A stretch of 64,000 bases of DNA from Thiocapsa imhoffii (lineage in GTDB: Bacteria; Pseudomonadota; Gammaproteobacteria; Chromatiales; Chromatiaceae). Position 1 is the stretch's first letter, and every line of letters begins with the position of its first letter. Of this stretch, positions 44,287 to 53,693 are shown in pieces. The stretch spans positions 97,818-161,817 of the forward strand of contig NZ_NRSD01000009.1 in the NCBI RefSeq assembly GCF_016583985.1. Direction: 5' to 3'. The notes beneath the pieces are model-generated. The model ran no database searches. It saw only the letters and a program-made list of their open reading frames with translations, and was not told where the DNA came from. The position numbers and the translations under genes are program-made.

Positions 44287-45558
44287 TCAGCTTCCCGTCG
44301 CTAGAACTTCCCGGTACAGGTCGACATACCGCGACGCGATCGACCGCTGATCGAAATGTGTCTCCACATACTCGCGCCCCTGCGTGCCGAGCCGCGACCG
44401 CTCGGCCGGATCCCTCGCCAGTCTCTCAATAGCGGCCGCCAAGGTTGCTGCATCGCCGACCCTCGCCAAGATACCGCCGACTCCATCCCGAACTACCTCG
44501 GGGATGGCGCAGGCGCCCATCGCCACGACCGGCGTCCCACAGGCCTGCGACTCGGCACCGATGCGTCCGAAGGCTTCCACCTCGGAGGTCACCAAACAAA
44601 GATCCGCCCCTTGAAAGCAGCGTGCCATCTCGGCAGGTGTGCGTTGAAACGGCAGCACGATCGCCTCGGTACGCAACTGACCCGCCACCCTGTCGGCCGA
44701 ATGTCCGACCACGACCGGCAGCACCGTGCCTGGGGTAAGCTGGTTCAAGGCCGCCACGGCATGGTGCGTCGCGATACCCTCTCGGATGCCCTCGACGGTT
44801 TGGCCCGCCAGCAGGACCGCGACCCGGTCGGCTGGGATACCCAACGTCTGTCGCAATTCGGTGCGCTGATGGTGCTCCAGGGGTGAGAAGGTCTCCAGAT
44901 CGATGCCGTTGTAGATCCGGGTCACCGTCTTGCCGGACAGGATCGGGCTTGCCAACGCGACTTCCTTGAGCCAGTCGGAGATCGCGACGACCCGTAAACG
45001 CGAGCGTCCAATCAGACTGCGCTTGCGCCGCCAGTTGAAGGCCGTTCCATCCCGCGGAATCGGTGGCGCGAGCGACAGATTCGGGCAACGTCCGCATCCC
45101 GTCCGCCATCGGTCGCAATCGTGAAAACAGGCACAGTGGCCAGTCACCAGCCAGTTCTCGCGCATGGTGACGACGCCGGGCCAGCGTGCGGTGATGGCGG
45201 GCAATGCGCCCAAGTCAGCGAACCCGTTGCTCCCCCAGAGTGAATGGAAATGCACGACATCCGTGTTCGGCGGGATCAAGCGCACCAGGTTGCGAAAGCT
45301 CGGGTTGTAAATATCCTGCCAACCGAAGCGCTGCTCCAGTGTCCGCGCCAAGCGCCGCATGCCGGGAACGCCACGGCGGTAGGGAATCTCTACCCCCCCA
45401 CGTTCGTCGGTCTGTCGGCGGCCGACGAACAGGGTCGACACGTGGCCAAGTGCTTGCAGAGCGCGATGAAGTGTCACGACACTGCGCTCGGCGCCGCCTC
45501 CGAAATCCGAGGCATGGATCAGGGTGATGCGCAGTCGCCACGACTTCTTGTCCATCAT
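44287..45558 (-). CDS. Family 4 glycosyltransferase
   Basis: 423-residue GT-B protein. ITLIHASDFGGGAERSVVTL is the typical glycine-rich acceptor-domain start, and VDVVHFHSLWGSNGF-like sequence follows (TDVVHFHSLW). A cysteine cluster GHCACFHDCDRWRTGCGRCP is characteristic of one GT4 branch and may bind metal. VTSEVEAFGRIGAESQACGT, then PVVAMGACAIPEVV, is the E-x7-E region. The start is taken at the ATG 45558; an earlier ATG is 19 codons upstream, and no ribosome binding site decides between them. Confidence 0.88.
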   Translation of the reverse strand: MMDKKSWRLRITLIHASDFGGGAERSVVTLHRALQALGHVSTLFVGRRQTDERGGVEIPYRRGVPGMRRLARTLEQRFGWQDIYNPSFRNLVRLIPPNTDVVHFHSLWGSNGFADLGALPAITARWPGVVTMRENWLVTGHCACFHDCDRWRTGCGRCPNLSLAPPIPRDGTAFNWRRKRSLIGRSRLRVVAISDWLKEVALASPILSGKTVTRIYNGIDLETFSPLEHHQRTELRQTLGIPADRVAVLLAGQTVEGIREGIATHHAVAALNQLTPGTVLPVVVGHSADRVAGQLRTEAIVLPFQRTPAEMARCFQGADLCLVTSEVEAFGRIGAESQACGTPVVAMGACAIPEVVRDGVGGILARVGDAATLAAAIERLARDPAERSRLGTQGREYVETHFDQRSIASRYVDLYREVLATGS

Positions 45559-45987
45559 GTGACGTGCAACGCCAAAAACCGTTGACACAATAGTTGGATT
45601 CGCTCTCCAACGCACAAGTGCTTCCCAGCCATCCAGAACACCACTTGAGCAATCATTTTCGTTAAAGCTATTGACAAGTTCCTGTCGAAATACGTGTCCC
45701 TAGCCGCAATTAAGACATGATCGATAACAATATCATTTCGAGAAATTACCACTTCCGCATAGTCACAAAACTGAGGTGTTTTTTATTAAGGAAGGGACAT
45801 CCAAATCTTCTGATGTCATCTCTCGGACCTGCCCTAGCCGTGTGAATATTCGTGCAGGCCAGGTCATCGAACTGAAATCCCGAATTTAGTCCTAAATGAG
45901 TCAAAAGCTTCACCAAAAAGGGGCTCCAGCTCGCCCGCTTCCTGTTGTTACGACATGACGTCTGTGGTAAATAGTTCACCTTTTAAT
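45559..45987. other. AT-rich intergenic stretch
   Basis: About 430 AT-rich bases. Two minus-strand frames (45555-45752 and 45746-45979) translate without domain, start signal or coding-like composition. It is probably a junction left by insertion of the AT-rich block 45988-47842. Confidence 0.35.
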
Positions 45988-46734
45988 TTAGCGATCAAGA
46001 AATGGGAGATTTGGTCCATGCTTGCGAATCAATCCTATACCGTAACCATCTTGATCCGGGTCGGCGATAAATTCTTTGAACTCAAAAAAAGTCTTGAGTT
46101 TATTCCAAAGTAAGTGCACTTCACCCGAGCACGAAGTTGTTTGTCGGCCATGCCTGTAAGAATAATCGGGTACGATATCGTGGAATGCAATTAGCCCTCC
46201 GTCTGAAACATAAGGAAAGAAAAGGGTCAAATCCCGCAGCACTCCATCATAAGAGTGATCCCCGTCGATGAAAAGAAAATCGATTTTCTTACCGCGTAAT
46301 TGCCTACGCAAGATCGACTCGACAACAGGTGACGATGAATCGCCCTCAATCGGAAAAAAACGCTGCCCTGTCCTTCCAGCATAAACAAGCTTTTCCCAAT
46401 TGCGCACTTTGCGATCCACACCCAACACCAGTCGACAGCTTTCAAATGAACGCAAAAATAAGAAGCAGTTGCCACCGTTTTGGATGCCAATCTCGACTAT
46501 AATACCTGGATTTATACTTTGTACATGTTCAATTAGTGACTGAATCTCTTCCTTGATCTGACCGATTCCAAGTTGGGATTCTGCTATTTCAAAAAGGCTT
46601 AAAAATTGATCGGCTTGAGCAATGTCATCCTGAAATCGTTTGATCTCACTTGTCGCAGGATAGAGTTGGAGCAGCTTCAGCTTATTGACTAGGCGATGCT
46701 TAATTCTGCGCAAACCGTTTAGATATCTATCCAT
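45988..46734 (-). CDS. Class I SAM methyltransferase (Methyltransf_24-like), paralogue B
   Basis: 248-residue protein with the same motif order as the gene at 41337-42095: IVEIGIQNGGNCFLFLRSFE, then KIDFLFIDGDHSYDGVLRDL, SDGGLIAFHDIVPDYSYRHG and SGEVHLLWNKLK, ending DQDGYGIGLIRK. Sugar O-methylation is the likely role. It is much AT-richer than paralogue A, so the two were probably gained separately rather than by recent duplication. The ATG at 46734 is preferred because earlier starts overlap the upstream glycosyltransferase gene. The tail PNLPFLDR is short. Confidence 0.83.
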   Translation of the reverse strand: MDRYLNGLRRIKHRLVNKLKLLQLYPATSEIKRFQDDIAQADQFLSLFEIAESQLGIGQIKEEIQSLIEHVQSINPGIIVEIGIQNGGNCFLFLRSFESCRLVLGVDRKVRNWEKLVYAGRTGQRFFPIEGDSSSPVVESILRRQLRGKKIDFLFIDGDHSYDGVLRDLTLFFPYVSDGGLIAFHDIVPDYSYRHGRQTTSCSGEVHLLWNKLKTFFEFKEFIADPDQDGYGIGLIRKHGPNLPFLDR

Positions 46735-46795
46735 AATCACACTCCGAGCATTATTATTGTAAATTGACAACAACATCCATTTGGATTGCGCACTA

Positions 46796-47842
46796 TCAAT
46801 GCGAAAGCCATCTATGAAAAACCGACCTAAATGGCGCACCAACCAGAAACTGTCCTAACCGGAATGATTTAGATCGCCTTGTTTCTATCAACTGCCTCCT
46901 TGTGTCTAAAAGCGCCTGGCATGCAGATCCAATAGACCACGGTAGATCAACGTTTTGTCCAATAATTTCTTGCAGCGCATCTTTTACAGAAACCGACTGA
47001 TCGCATGCACCTCGCTTGATGGCATTCACTAGGTTGAAGCTAAGCAATTCAAGCAGCCATTGGCGCACCGTTTCGTCACGATAGATCTCCCCAGCAATCA
47101 TTAATCCGCATGCTTTTGATAGATCGCGATAATGACGGATGGCATCACCACCTGACCACTCGCCCCCGGCGTGCATACGATATACACCCATAACGTGAGG
47201 TATGTACCGTATCTTTCCTTTCTTATCGGCTAGGAAAAAGATGGGAAGATCGAAAAGCGGCATTCGTCTAAGCTGTTGAGCACAGCCATGCAGCACTTCG
47301 TTTCTGACTACGATACTGCAGGTTGCCGGCTGATGCGGTGGGCAATCAGTTCCGCGTAAGTCCCTCTCATTTGGATCGCTTTCTGGGACCATGCAACTGA
47401 ATTGCGTCGCATCGCAAGGTTTCGACCCTCCGAAGTCCACCTCAACAGCATGACAACACATACTGTATTCAGGATTCTTCTCAAGAAACTCCACCTGCAG
47501 CGAGAGTTTTCTCTCGTCACACCAACGATCATCGCCTTCAAGTAGTGCAACGTATTTGCCCTGACACTCTTCGAGTGTTGCCAAGGCATTCTGCATGAAA
47601 ACTGCGCCATAGTTTTTCCGGTCCTCATGGTCACGTTTCCGTGAAGAAATCAGAACTGTACCATGATACGTCCGGGCGAACTCTTCACATCGAGCGCGGG
47701 TGTCATCCGTTGAACCGTCATCGCCGATAACAATTTCTACCGGAAAGTCGGTTACCTGCGCCTTGACCCCCCTAAGAGCGTCGCCTATGAATTTACTATG
47801 GTTATACGTAATGATAGCGACACTAACGAGAGGCTGATTCAT
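46796..47842 (-). CDS. Family 2 glycosyltransferase
   Basis: 348-residue GT2 protein. VSVAIITYNHSKFIGDALRG, VIGDDGSTDDTRARCEEF and YVALLEGDDRWCDERKLSLQ (metal-binding EGDD) identify the catalytic domain. RYIPHVMGVYRMHAGGEWSG is the conserved C-terminal motif of this GT2 branch, often found in capsule and LPS clusters. AT-rich like its downstream methyltransferase. The ATG at 47842 is the first of the frame and gives a normal N-terminus. A non-coding stretch of 264 bases separates it from the asparagine-synthase gene. Confidence 0.9.
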   Translation of the reverse strand: MNQPLVSVAIITYNHSKFIGDALRGVKAQVTDFPVEIVIGDDGSTDDTRARCEEFARTYHGTVLISSRKRDHEDRKNYGAVFMQNALATLEECQGKYVALLEGDDRWCDERKLSLQVEFLEKNPEYSMCCHAVEVDFGGSKPCDATQFSCMVPESDPNERDLRGTDCPPHQPATCSIVVRNEVLHGCAQQLRRMPLFDLPIFFLADKKGKIRYIPHVMGVYRMHAGGEWSGGDAIRHYRDLSKACGLMIAGEIYRDETVRQWLLELLSFNLVNAIKRGACDQSVSVKDALQEIIGQNVDLPWSIGSACQALLDTRRQLIETRRSKSFRLGQFLVGAPFRSVFHRWLSH

Positions 47843-48107
47843 TTTTAGTCAACACAGAATATGCATGATTAAGAAGCTAACACACGGCAGTCCGCTATTC
47901 CAAACTGAAAGCGCTTAGCTTAGTCCATTTCGACCAACAATTTACTTCATCCCACGTAGGGATTGCGATGTTTTGCTCGTAAAAGCTGAGGATATGCAGA
48001 TGCTCGGTTTTCAAGAATAGATCCAGAATGTCCCCTATCCGTAAAGCTGACGGGAACACTGCAAACCCAGCCATTTGCCGACTATTACTCTTGCGTCGAG
48101 TTCTGAG

Positions 48108-49964
48108 TCAGTATTGCGAAAACCACTGCGCCAAAAACAACAGGCTCCAAAGCCGATGCCCATGATCGGCGGACTGTCCATGCTCGGACACCAGCCGCTT
48201 GATCTCGGCGGGATCGAACCAGTCCCCCAGGCCGGCGGCCGGGTCCAGCAGCCGGACTTGCAGCTCGTTCTTGAAAGGACCGGAGAACCAGGCCGACAGG
48301 GGGACAGAGAAGCCCACCTTGCGGCGCTGCAGAAACTCCCAAGAGTAGAAACGCTGCGCGGCGCGCTTGAGGACATACTTACCGCACCAGATGTCTCCGC
48401 CCGCCCCCCCCGCCGCATCGACCTTCGCCATCCGGTAGCGTGCCGGGATGCGCGTCACGGTATCGATTAGTGCGTGATCCAACAACGGAACCCGCACCTC
48501 CAATCCATGGGCCATGCTGGCAATATCAACCTTCGTCAGGTTGTCGAAGGGAAGATAAGTCTGGAGATCCACCGACTGGCACTGGCTCAGGGTATCGAGT
48601 CGGTCGACGCGGGTGAATTGCGCCTCATGCCAGGTCCGGGTTGTACCTATCCGGTCATGGTAGTCGGGCCACCAGAGACGACGACGCAAGGCGTCATCAA
48701 AAAAGGGAGATCGTCCATACCAGCTTTCTGCCAGAGTCGGGACGGGATTGAGCAGACCAATCCGGCGCAGCAGATCACCGGCGAGGCGTCGCACGCGGCG
48801 CGGCCCCGTCAGCACCGGGAACCGCTCCACGAGCTTGGGGAAGTAGGGGTAGCCAGCGAACAGCTCGTCACCCCCGTCACCGGACAAAACCATGGTGACG
48901 TGCTCGCGTGCGGTCTCGCAAACACGCCAGGTGCAGAGCGCAGAGCTGTCGGCAAAGGGCTCGCCATAGTGCCTGACCAAGCGCGGCAGCAAATCCAGAA
49001 TGTTGAGGTCCACCACGGACTCGTGATGCCGACTCCCGAGCTGCTCCGCCGTTTCGCGCGCCGGCCCACGCTCGTCGAATCCCGCTTGGTCGAAGCCGAT
49101 GGTGAAGGTGTCCAGACCCGGCCCGAGGGTCTCGCGCATGTAGGCGGTCACGGCGCTTGAATCCACCCCGCCGGAGAGAAAGGCGCCGAACGGCACATCC
49201 GACACCAGATGGGAGCGCACGGCATCGCCCAAGGCCGCATCCAGGCGCTCGACCCACTCCGACTCGCTCAGAGACTCATCCGGCCGCCATTCCAGTTGCC
49301 AATATCGACGCAGAACCGGCGCGGCGCCATCGGCCGTGAGCACGAGCGTATGCGCAGGGGGAAGCTTGCGGGCACCCCGATAAATCGACAGCGGCGCAGG
49401 GATATACTGCAGATGCAGATAGCGGTCGAGTGCCTCGGTATCGACTCGCGCATCGAAGTCCGGCAAGACGCGCAAGGCCTGCAACTCCGAGGCGAAGGCA
49501 AGGCGGTTGTCGGTTGAGGAGTAACACAGCGGCTTGATCCCGAGCCGATCGCGGGCCAACAGAAGACGCCGTCGCGGACCGTCCCAGAGGGCAAAGGCGA
49601 ACATGCCGCGCAGGCGCTCCACCACCCGATCGCCCCATGCTTCATAGCCGTGAACGATCACCTCACAGTCGCTCTGGGAGCGAAAGCGATGACCCATGCG
49701 CTCCAACTCGGCCCTCAACGCGCGAAAGTTGTAGATCTCCCCGTTGGCGACCAGCCAGACCTCGTTTGTCTCGTTGCACATCGGTTGCTGACCGCCGGCC
49801 GGGTCGATGATGGCCAAGCGGCGGTGCCCGAGCCCGATCGGACCGTCCAGATAGACGCCCTCGCCGTCCGGGCCGCGATGGATCTGCCGCTGATTCAGCG
49901 CCTCGATGTCCTCGCGTCCCGGACGTCTGCCATCCAGTTGTAAGATTCCTGCGATGCCGCACAT
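48108..49964 (-). CDS. asnB: Glutamine-hydrolysing asparagine synthase-like amidotransferase
   Basis: 618-residue enzyme. The start at ATG 49964 places Cys2 (MCGIAGILQLDG) as the glutaminase nucleophile. RGPDGEGVYLDGPIGLGHRR and VWLVANGEIYNF complete the N-terminal Ntn domain. The synthetase domain has the pyrophosphate loop FLSGGVDSSAVTAYM and LSGDGGDELFAGYPYF. In polysaccharide loci such enzymes commonly amidate the carboxyl group of a uronic acid rather than free aspartate, so uronamide formation is the likely role here. The earlier frame start 28 codons upstream is rejected because it would remove the N-terminal Cys. It sits 4 bases after the upstream GT-B gene. Confidence 0.92.
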   Translation of the reverse strand: MCGIAGILQLDGRRPGREDIEALNQRQIHRGPDGEGVYLDGPIGLGHRRLAIIDPAGGQQPMCNETNEVWLVANGEIYNFRALRAELERMGHRFRSQSDCEVIVHGYEAWGDRVVERLRGMFAFALWDGPRRRLLLARDRLGIKPLCYSSTDNRLAFASELQALRVLPDFDARVDTEALDRYLHLQYIPAPLSIYRGARKLPPAHTLVLTADGAAPVLRRYWQLEWRPDESLSESEWVERLDAALGDAVRSHLVSDVPFGAFLSGGVDSSAVTAYMRETLGPGLDTFTIGFDQAGFDERGPARETAEQLGSRHHESVVDLNILDLLPRLVRHYGEPFADSSALCTWRVCETAREHVTMVLSGDGGDELFAGYPYFPKLVERFPVLTGPRRVRRLAGDLLRRIGLLNPVPTLAESWYGRSPFFDDALRRRLWWPDYHDRIGTTRTWHEAQFTRVDRLDTLSQCQSVDLQTYLPFDNLTKVDIASMAHGLEVRVPLLDHALIDTVTRIPARYRMAKVDAAGGAGGDIWCGKYVLKRAAQRFYSWEFLQRRKVGFSVPLSAWFSGPFKNELQVRLLDPAAGLGDWFDPAEIKRLVSEHGQSADHGHRLWSLLFLAQWFSQY

Positions 49965-49968
49965 GAAA

Positions 49969-51213
49969 TCAGTCCGCTTGCGGCCGAGCACAGGCGAGCA
50001 CGCGCAAGAAATCGCTGTGAAAGCGTTCGGCGGTAAATGCCTCGTCAAGGGCGCGCGTCAGCGCTTCGCCGGCCTGACGGTAACGCTCGGGCTCTTCGAG
50101 TAGATCACACAGGGCTTTGATTAAGCTTGAGGGCTCAAGGGTGTCGCACCTCACCCCAAACGGGTACCGATCAAAAAAACCATGCAAGGATCCGTACGGG
50201 GGGGTGTGCAACAGTAGCGGTGCGCCGGCGCCCAGATAGGTTGTGAGCTTGCTCGGGAAAGACAATCGGGTGAAGGGCGACCACTCCTGCTCAAACGGCT
50301 GTGGCAAGTAATTCAAATGGCAGTCAGCGAGTAAATGTACTGCCTCCGCCATCGTCGGCTGCCAACCGAGATAAACGATCCTGCGTGGTACTCCAGCGTT
50401 CAAAGTAATTCGCGGTGTGATCAGGCGTAGCTCTATAGGTATTCCAGAAAAGCTCCATGCCATCCGATCTAAGGCGTTCAACAGCCCTTCGAAAGCTGAT
50501 CTCGCAGAGATACTGCCGGCAAAACCGATCCGAATGATATCTGTAGCATCAAGTAAGCGCTTGGGAGCTAAACGCAGATCAACTGGTAAACCATGCCGCA
50601 CCACAACCCCTTGAACCCCATAATTACGCTCATAGCTCGATTGCATCGCTTCACCAATCAGTGCAGCACAGCAACTATGTTGGAGGGCATTAGCAAAATA
50701 CCGTCGCGCATCTCGCGCAGCAATTGGATCAAGACGGAAATAGCGGATGTTATGTTCGATGTCGTCCCACACTGTGGTGATCAAGGGAACGTCAAGCGCA
50801 ACGGCAACTCGCTTAGCGATGGCGATCGATAAGGGTGAATCGAGCACGGCCCAAACTGCTTGAGCTTTTTGTTCTTTTGCAAAAGTCACTGCCTCAAAAG
50901 CCATTTGACGCTGGAACTGTTCTCGTCGAAATCCACGCACTATCGCGGCCACGAACCGCCCTGGACGACCTAGGCTAGCGAACTTGATTTCGGTTCGTTG
51001 AGTCCAGAATCGAACCGCCTCCCGTATCCGAAACACCTCAATTGGTTGAGACACATCCAACGCCTTTCGGGGAAGAAAGGCACTAAGATAGCCAGGCTTA
51101 AATAATGTGCAAAGATCGTCTAAAACGATACCCCCGACACCAGAAGGGCCAGGAGCAGTACCGGAAATCAATAGAGTGCGTGGTAACTCATGTATGCTAG
51201 AATTGTCAGACAT
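49969..51213 (-). CDS. GT-B glycosyltransferase
   Basis: 414-residue protein. RTLLISGTAPGPSGVGGIVL is the glycine-rich N-terminal loop of GT-B enzymes. VWAVLDSPLSIAIAKRVAVA and VPLITTVWDDIEHNIRYF follow. The C-terminal domain has IRIGFAGSISARSAFEGLLN and LSFPSKLTTYLGAGAPLLLH, then TPPYGSLHGFF, which takes the place of the usual E-x7-E motif. It could be a GT4-like enzyme with a divergent C-terminal motif. It is followed 4 bases downstream by the AsnB gene. A 325-base gap lies upstream. Confidence 0.8.
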   Translation of the reverse strand: MSDNSSIHELPRTLLISGTAPGPSGVGGIVLDDLCTLFKPGYLSAFLPRKALDVSQPIEVFRIREAVRFWTQRTEIKFASLGRPGRFVAAIVRGFRREQFQRQMAFEAVTFAKEQKAQAVWAVLDSPLSIAIAKRVAVALDVPLITTVWDDIEHNIRYFRLDPIAARDARRYFANALQHSCCAALIGEAMQSSYERNYGVQGVVVRHGLPVDLRLAPKRLLDATDIIRIGFAGSISARSAFEGLLNALDRMAWSFSGIPIELRLITPRITLNAGVPRRIVYLGWQPTMAEAVHLLADCHLNYLPQPFEQEWSPFTRLSFPSKLTTYLGAGAPLLLHTPPYGSLHGFFDRYPFGVRCDTLEPSSLIKALCDLLEEPERYRQAGEALTRALDEAFTAERFHSDFLRVLACARPQAD

Positions 51214-51538
51214 GGTCTGTGCCTTCGCATTGGCCTGATGCTCAAGAAAAGTTCCCGAAATAGTGACTCATAGACCAATGCAGTCAGCTCATTCTATCAG
51301 GGACAGCTAACGAAAAATATCTTTATCCATGCAAGAATAGATGCGGTTCATGGGAAATGTTCCGAGCAAATCACTGGCATGTATCTCTAGGGTAATGATT
51401 GGGAAGCGCGAACCTTATACAGATCGGTTGCAGTACGTATGACTAAGCGCATACTCTGCATGACTCTGGTTGCTTGGACACCCCATGTCCAACTTAACAC
51501 AGCGTAGATATGGTAAGAGGGGTGGTATCTGAAAGAGA
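51214..51538. other. AT-rich intergenic stretch
   Basis: 325 bases with no convincing gene on either strand. A promoter for the GT-B/AsnB unit may be here, but I see no clear -35/-10 pair. Confidence 0.35.
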
Positions 51539-52765
51539 TTAGGGCTCTATGACTTTCCGATAGACCTGATAGACGCTATTAGAATACTTTTCAATTGTAT
51601 GTCTCGTGACGGCAATGTTCCAGGCATTCTCGGAAATATTCAAAACAAGCCCCGGATTCTCGATTAAATCAGCCATGCACTTCGCTAATTCTTCCGGTCC
51701 GTCTCGATATAACAACCCACTGAATCCGTGCTGAATGAGTTCCGCTGTACCGGCCTGGTCAAATCCAATGACGGGTCGCCATGCTGCCATTGCTTCGGCT
51801 GTTACACGACCCATAGCTTCGTATCGCGAGCACATCAGAACTGCACTCGCCTGTTTATAGACTTCGAACGGATTAGAAACGTATCCAAGAAAATCGACTT
51901 TTTTATCGACGCCTAACTCAGCGGCAAGTGACCGAAGTAGCGACTCGTCACTACCATCACCAGCGATTAAAAGTCGCACGGATGGGTGTTTTTTTGACAC
52001 CAATGAAAGAGCTTTGATTGCCTCGCTTTGTTGCTTAGCAGCATGCAGCAAACCTACGATCGCGAACACTCCAGGCTGGGGCTTGCTCCCTTTTCCAGCA
52101 TGGGCAAGCAATTCCTGGAACCTTGCTAGGCGAAGGACACCGTTGTAAACAACAGACACGTTTCTTTTATCGCCAAAGTAATAATTGGAAATTGCATTTG
52201 AGATACAGATGACCGCGCTAGATTGCTTAATACGGGCCAACGCTCTACCCTTGCCTAAATCAAATTGATACCTATAATGCAGGTCCACGAATTCCCGTAA
52301 ATGCCAAACGTGCGGCAACGACAAGTCACGTGCGAGCAGCGACCCGAACGGATTAACGGCCGAGTGGGTATGCACCAGGTCAATAGTGCTTCTGGAGAAA
52401 GAACGTGCAAGGAATCTCGACTGACGTTCGTTACGCAGTCGCTTTGCACTGAGTCCGCGGCCCCGCGACATCCGCTGGCGAAAATTAAGCAACGACCATC
52501 CGGCGAGGCGCAACAGTCGCCGATAGCTTGATATTCCATTTAAATCGAGTACATCGTAACGTGGCGGCGAGTTAACCCAAGTCTCGAAAGGCCATACCAA
52601 GTACTCGATTCCGTGCCGCTGACAGGTCGCCGTCAAACCACCTTCGCAGGGTACTAATACGATCGAACGGACACCGTGATCTCGAAGTCCGTCAACCAGA
52701 TCCAAAAGGGATCGATTCGCACCATAGAGTTCCCCATAACTTGTGACATGAAGAACCGTCATCAT
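51539..52765 (-). CDS. Family 4 glycosyltransferase
   Basis: 408-residue GT-B protein. VLHVTSYGELYGANRSLLDL is typical of the GT4 subset with an N-terminal glycine/asparagine loop. VHTHSAVNPFGSLLARDLSL, VFAIVGLLHAAKQQSEAIKA and LLIAGDGSDESLLR lead to VLMCSRYEAMGRVTAEAMAA (E-x7-E) and FDQAGTAELIQHGFSGLLY. AT-richer than most of the locus. The sulfotransferase gene upstream is 12 bases away, so the two are cotranscribed. Start is the first of two ATG codons in the frame. Confidence 0.9.
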   Translation of the reverse strand: MMTVLHVTSYGELYGANRSLLDLVDGLRDHGVRSIVLVPCEGGLTATCQRHGIEYLVWPFETWVNSPPRYDVLDLNGISSYRRLLRLAGWSLLNFRQRMSRGRGLSAKRLRNERQSRFLARSFSRSTIDLVHTHSAVNPFGSLLARDLSLPHVWHLREFVDLHYRYQFDLGKGRALARIKQSSAVICISNAISNYYFGDKRNVSVVYNGVLRLARFQELLAHAGKGSKPQPGVFAIVGLLHAAKQQSEAIKALSLVSKKHPSVRLLIAGDGSDESLLRSLAAELGVDKKVDFLGYVSNPFEVYKQASAVLMCSRYEAMGRVTAEAMAAWRPVIGFDQAGTAELIQHGFSGLLYRDGPEELAKCMADLIENPGLVLNISENAWNIAVTRHTIEKYSNSVYQVYRKVIEP

Positions 52766-52777
52766 GAGCTGGATAAC

Positions 52778-53521
52778 CTAGGGTGCACCGGCACGGACCC
52801 ACTCGTACAAGCGCATATCAAGAAAGTTAACCTCCTCGATCAGGCGTTTGGTTTCTTGTGGTATTTGATCGCGGGCCACGCGACCCCTATTGACATTATG
52901 CCGCTCGCCCGAATAGTCATTAGGCAAGTTAGCAATCTTAGACAGCTTTTCGATCGCCAGCGACACGCGATCCGTCACGCCAACGACGGCATACCGACGA
53001 AGTGCATCTATAACGGCTGTGACCGATTCGTTCGCGTTTCGCTCCGCTTCTGCAGCATCAACTCCGATAAAGCGAGTGACATAATTGTTCCTGAGCTCGC
53101 CCGAGAGATTCGATGTCGCATAGTCAATCAATGACATACGACGAGAAACCACCTCTTGATGCAAGTAGTGTCTCGGAGATTTCAAGACAAAATAATAGTG
53201 CGATATGATTCGATCAACGGGGTCTCTCAATACCGTAAAGCCAATTGTCTCAGGGTGGCTAAAGCTGATGAGTTGGTGCGCACCATGACCCATGATCAAA
53301 CTGTATCCATACCGAGTTGATTCACTTGAGCGGAGAAAAGATTCAATGCTTTTTCTCGGCTGTGCGCCATCGATCTCGAAAGTGTTGCATTCTGGATAAC
53401 ACGACCGCAAATATGAGCTAATCGTTGAGCCTGCACATTTCGGAATATGCTCAAACAGAAGGCGAGATGGAGGCCGAATCACCCCGTGCATTTGTGCAAA
53501 TCGCTTCAGTCTAGTATGCAT
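52778..53521 (-). CDS. Sulfotransferase family protein
   Basis: 247-residue PAPS-dependent sulfotransferase-like protein. The 5'-phosphosulfate-binding loop is SRLLFEHIPKCAGSTISSYL, and the 3'-phosphate-binding motif is TIGFTVLRDPVDRIISHYYF. This is the layout of the sulfotransferase family 2 fold used on carbohydrates. It would sulfate a sugar of the polymer if PAPS is available. AT-richer than the flanks. It is followed 12 bases later by a GT4 gene. A 172-base gap on the 5' side has no convincing gene. Confidence 0.88.
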   Translation of the reverse strand: MHTRLKRFAQMHGVIRPPSRLLFEHIPKCAGSTISSYLRSCYPECNTFEIDGAQPRKSIESFLRSSESTRYGYSLIMGHGAHQLISFSHPETIGFTVLRDPVDRIISHYYFVLKSPRHYLHQEVVSRRMSLIDYATSNLSGELRNNYVTRFIGVDAAEAERNANESVTAVIDALRRYAVVGVTDRVSLAIEKLSKIANLPNDYSGERHNVNRGRVARDQIPQETKRLIEEVNFLDMRLYEWVRAGAP

Positions 53522-53693
53522 GGCTTATCGCATCGCGCTTTTTTGATACATTTTTGCGTCAACTAGAACCCGAAGCTCATTATCGAGCTTCACGGGCACA
53601 CCAAAGACTAAAGCATGCTGAAAACAGCACCGCTTACAACTGCCTTTCTCGTATTTCCCAACTGTACGGAGAACTAATGAGACAACGGAACCG

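Noticed and set aside
48434..48443. ops-like GGTAGCGTGC (RfaH recruitment), also at 55531-55540
   Set aside because: Both lie inside coding sequence and on the strand opposite to the transcription of the locus, and lack the leading GGC of the consensus.
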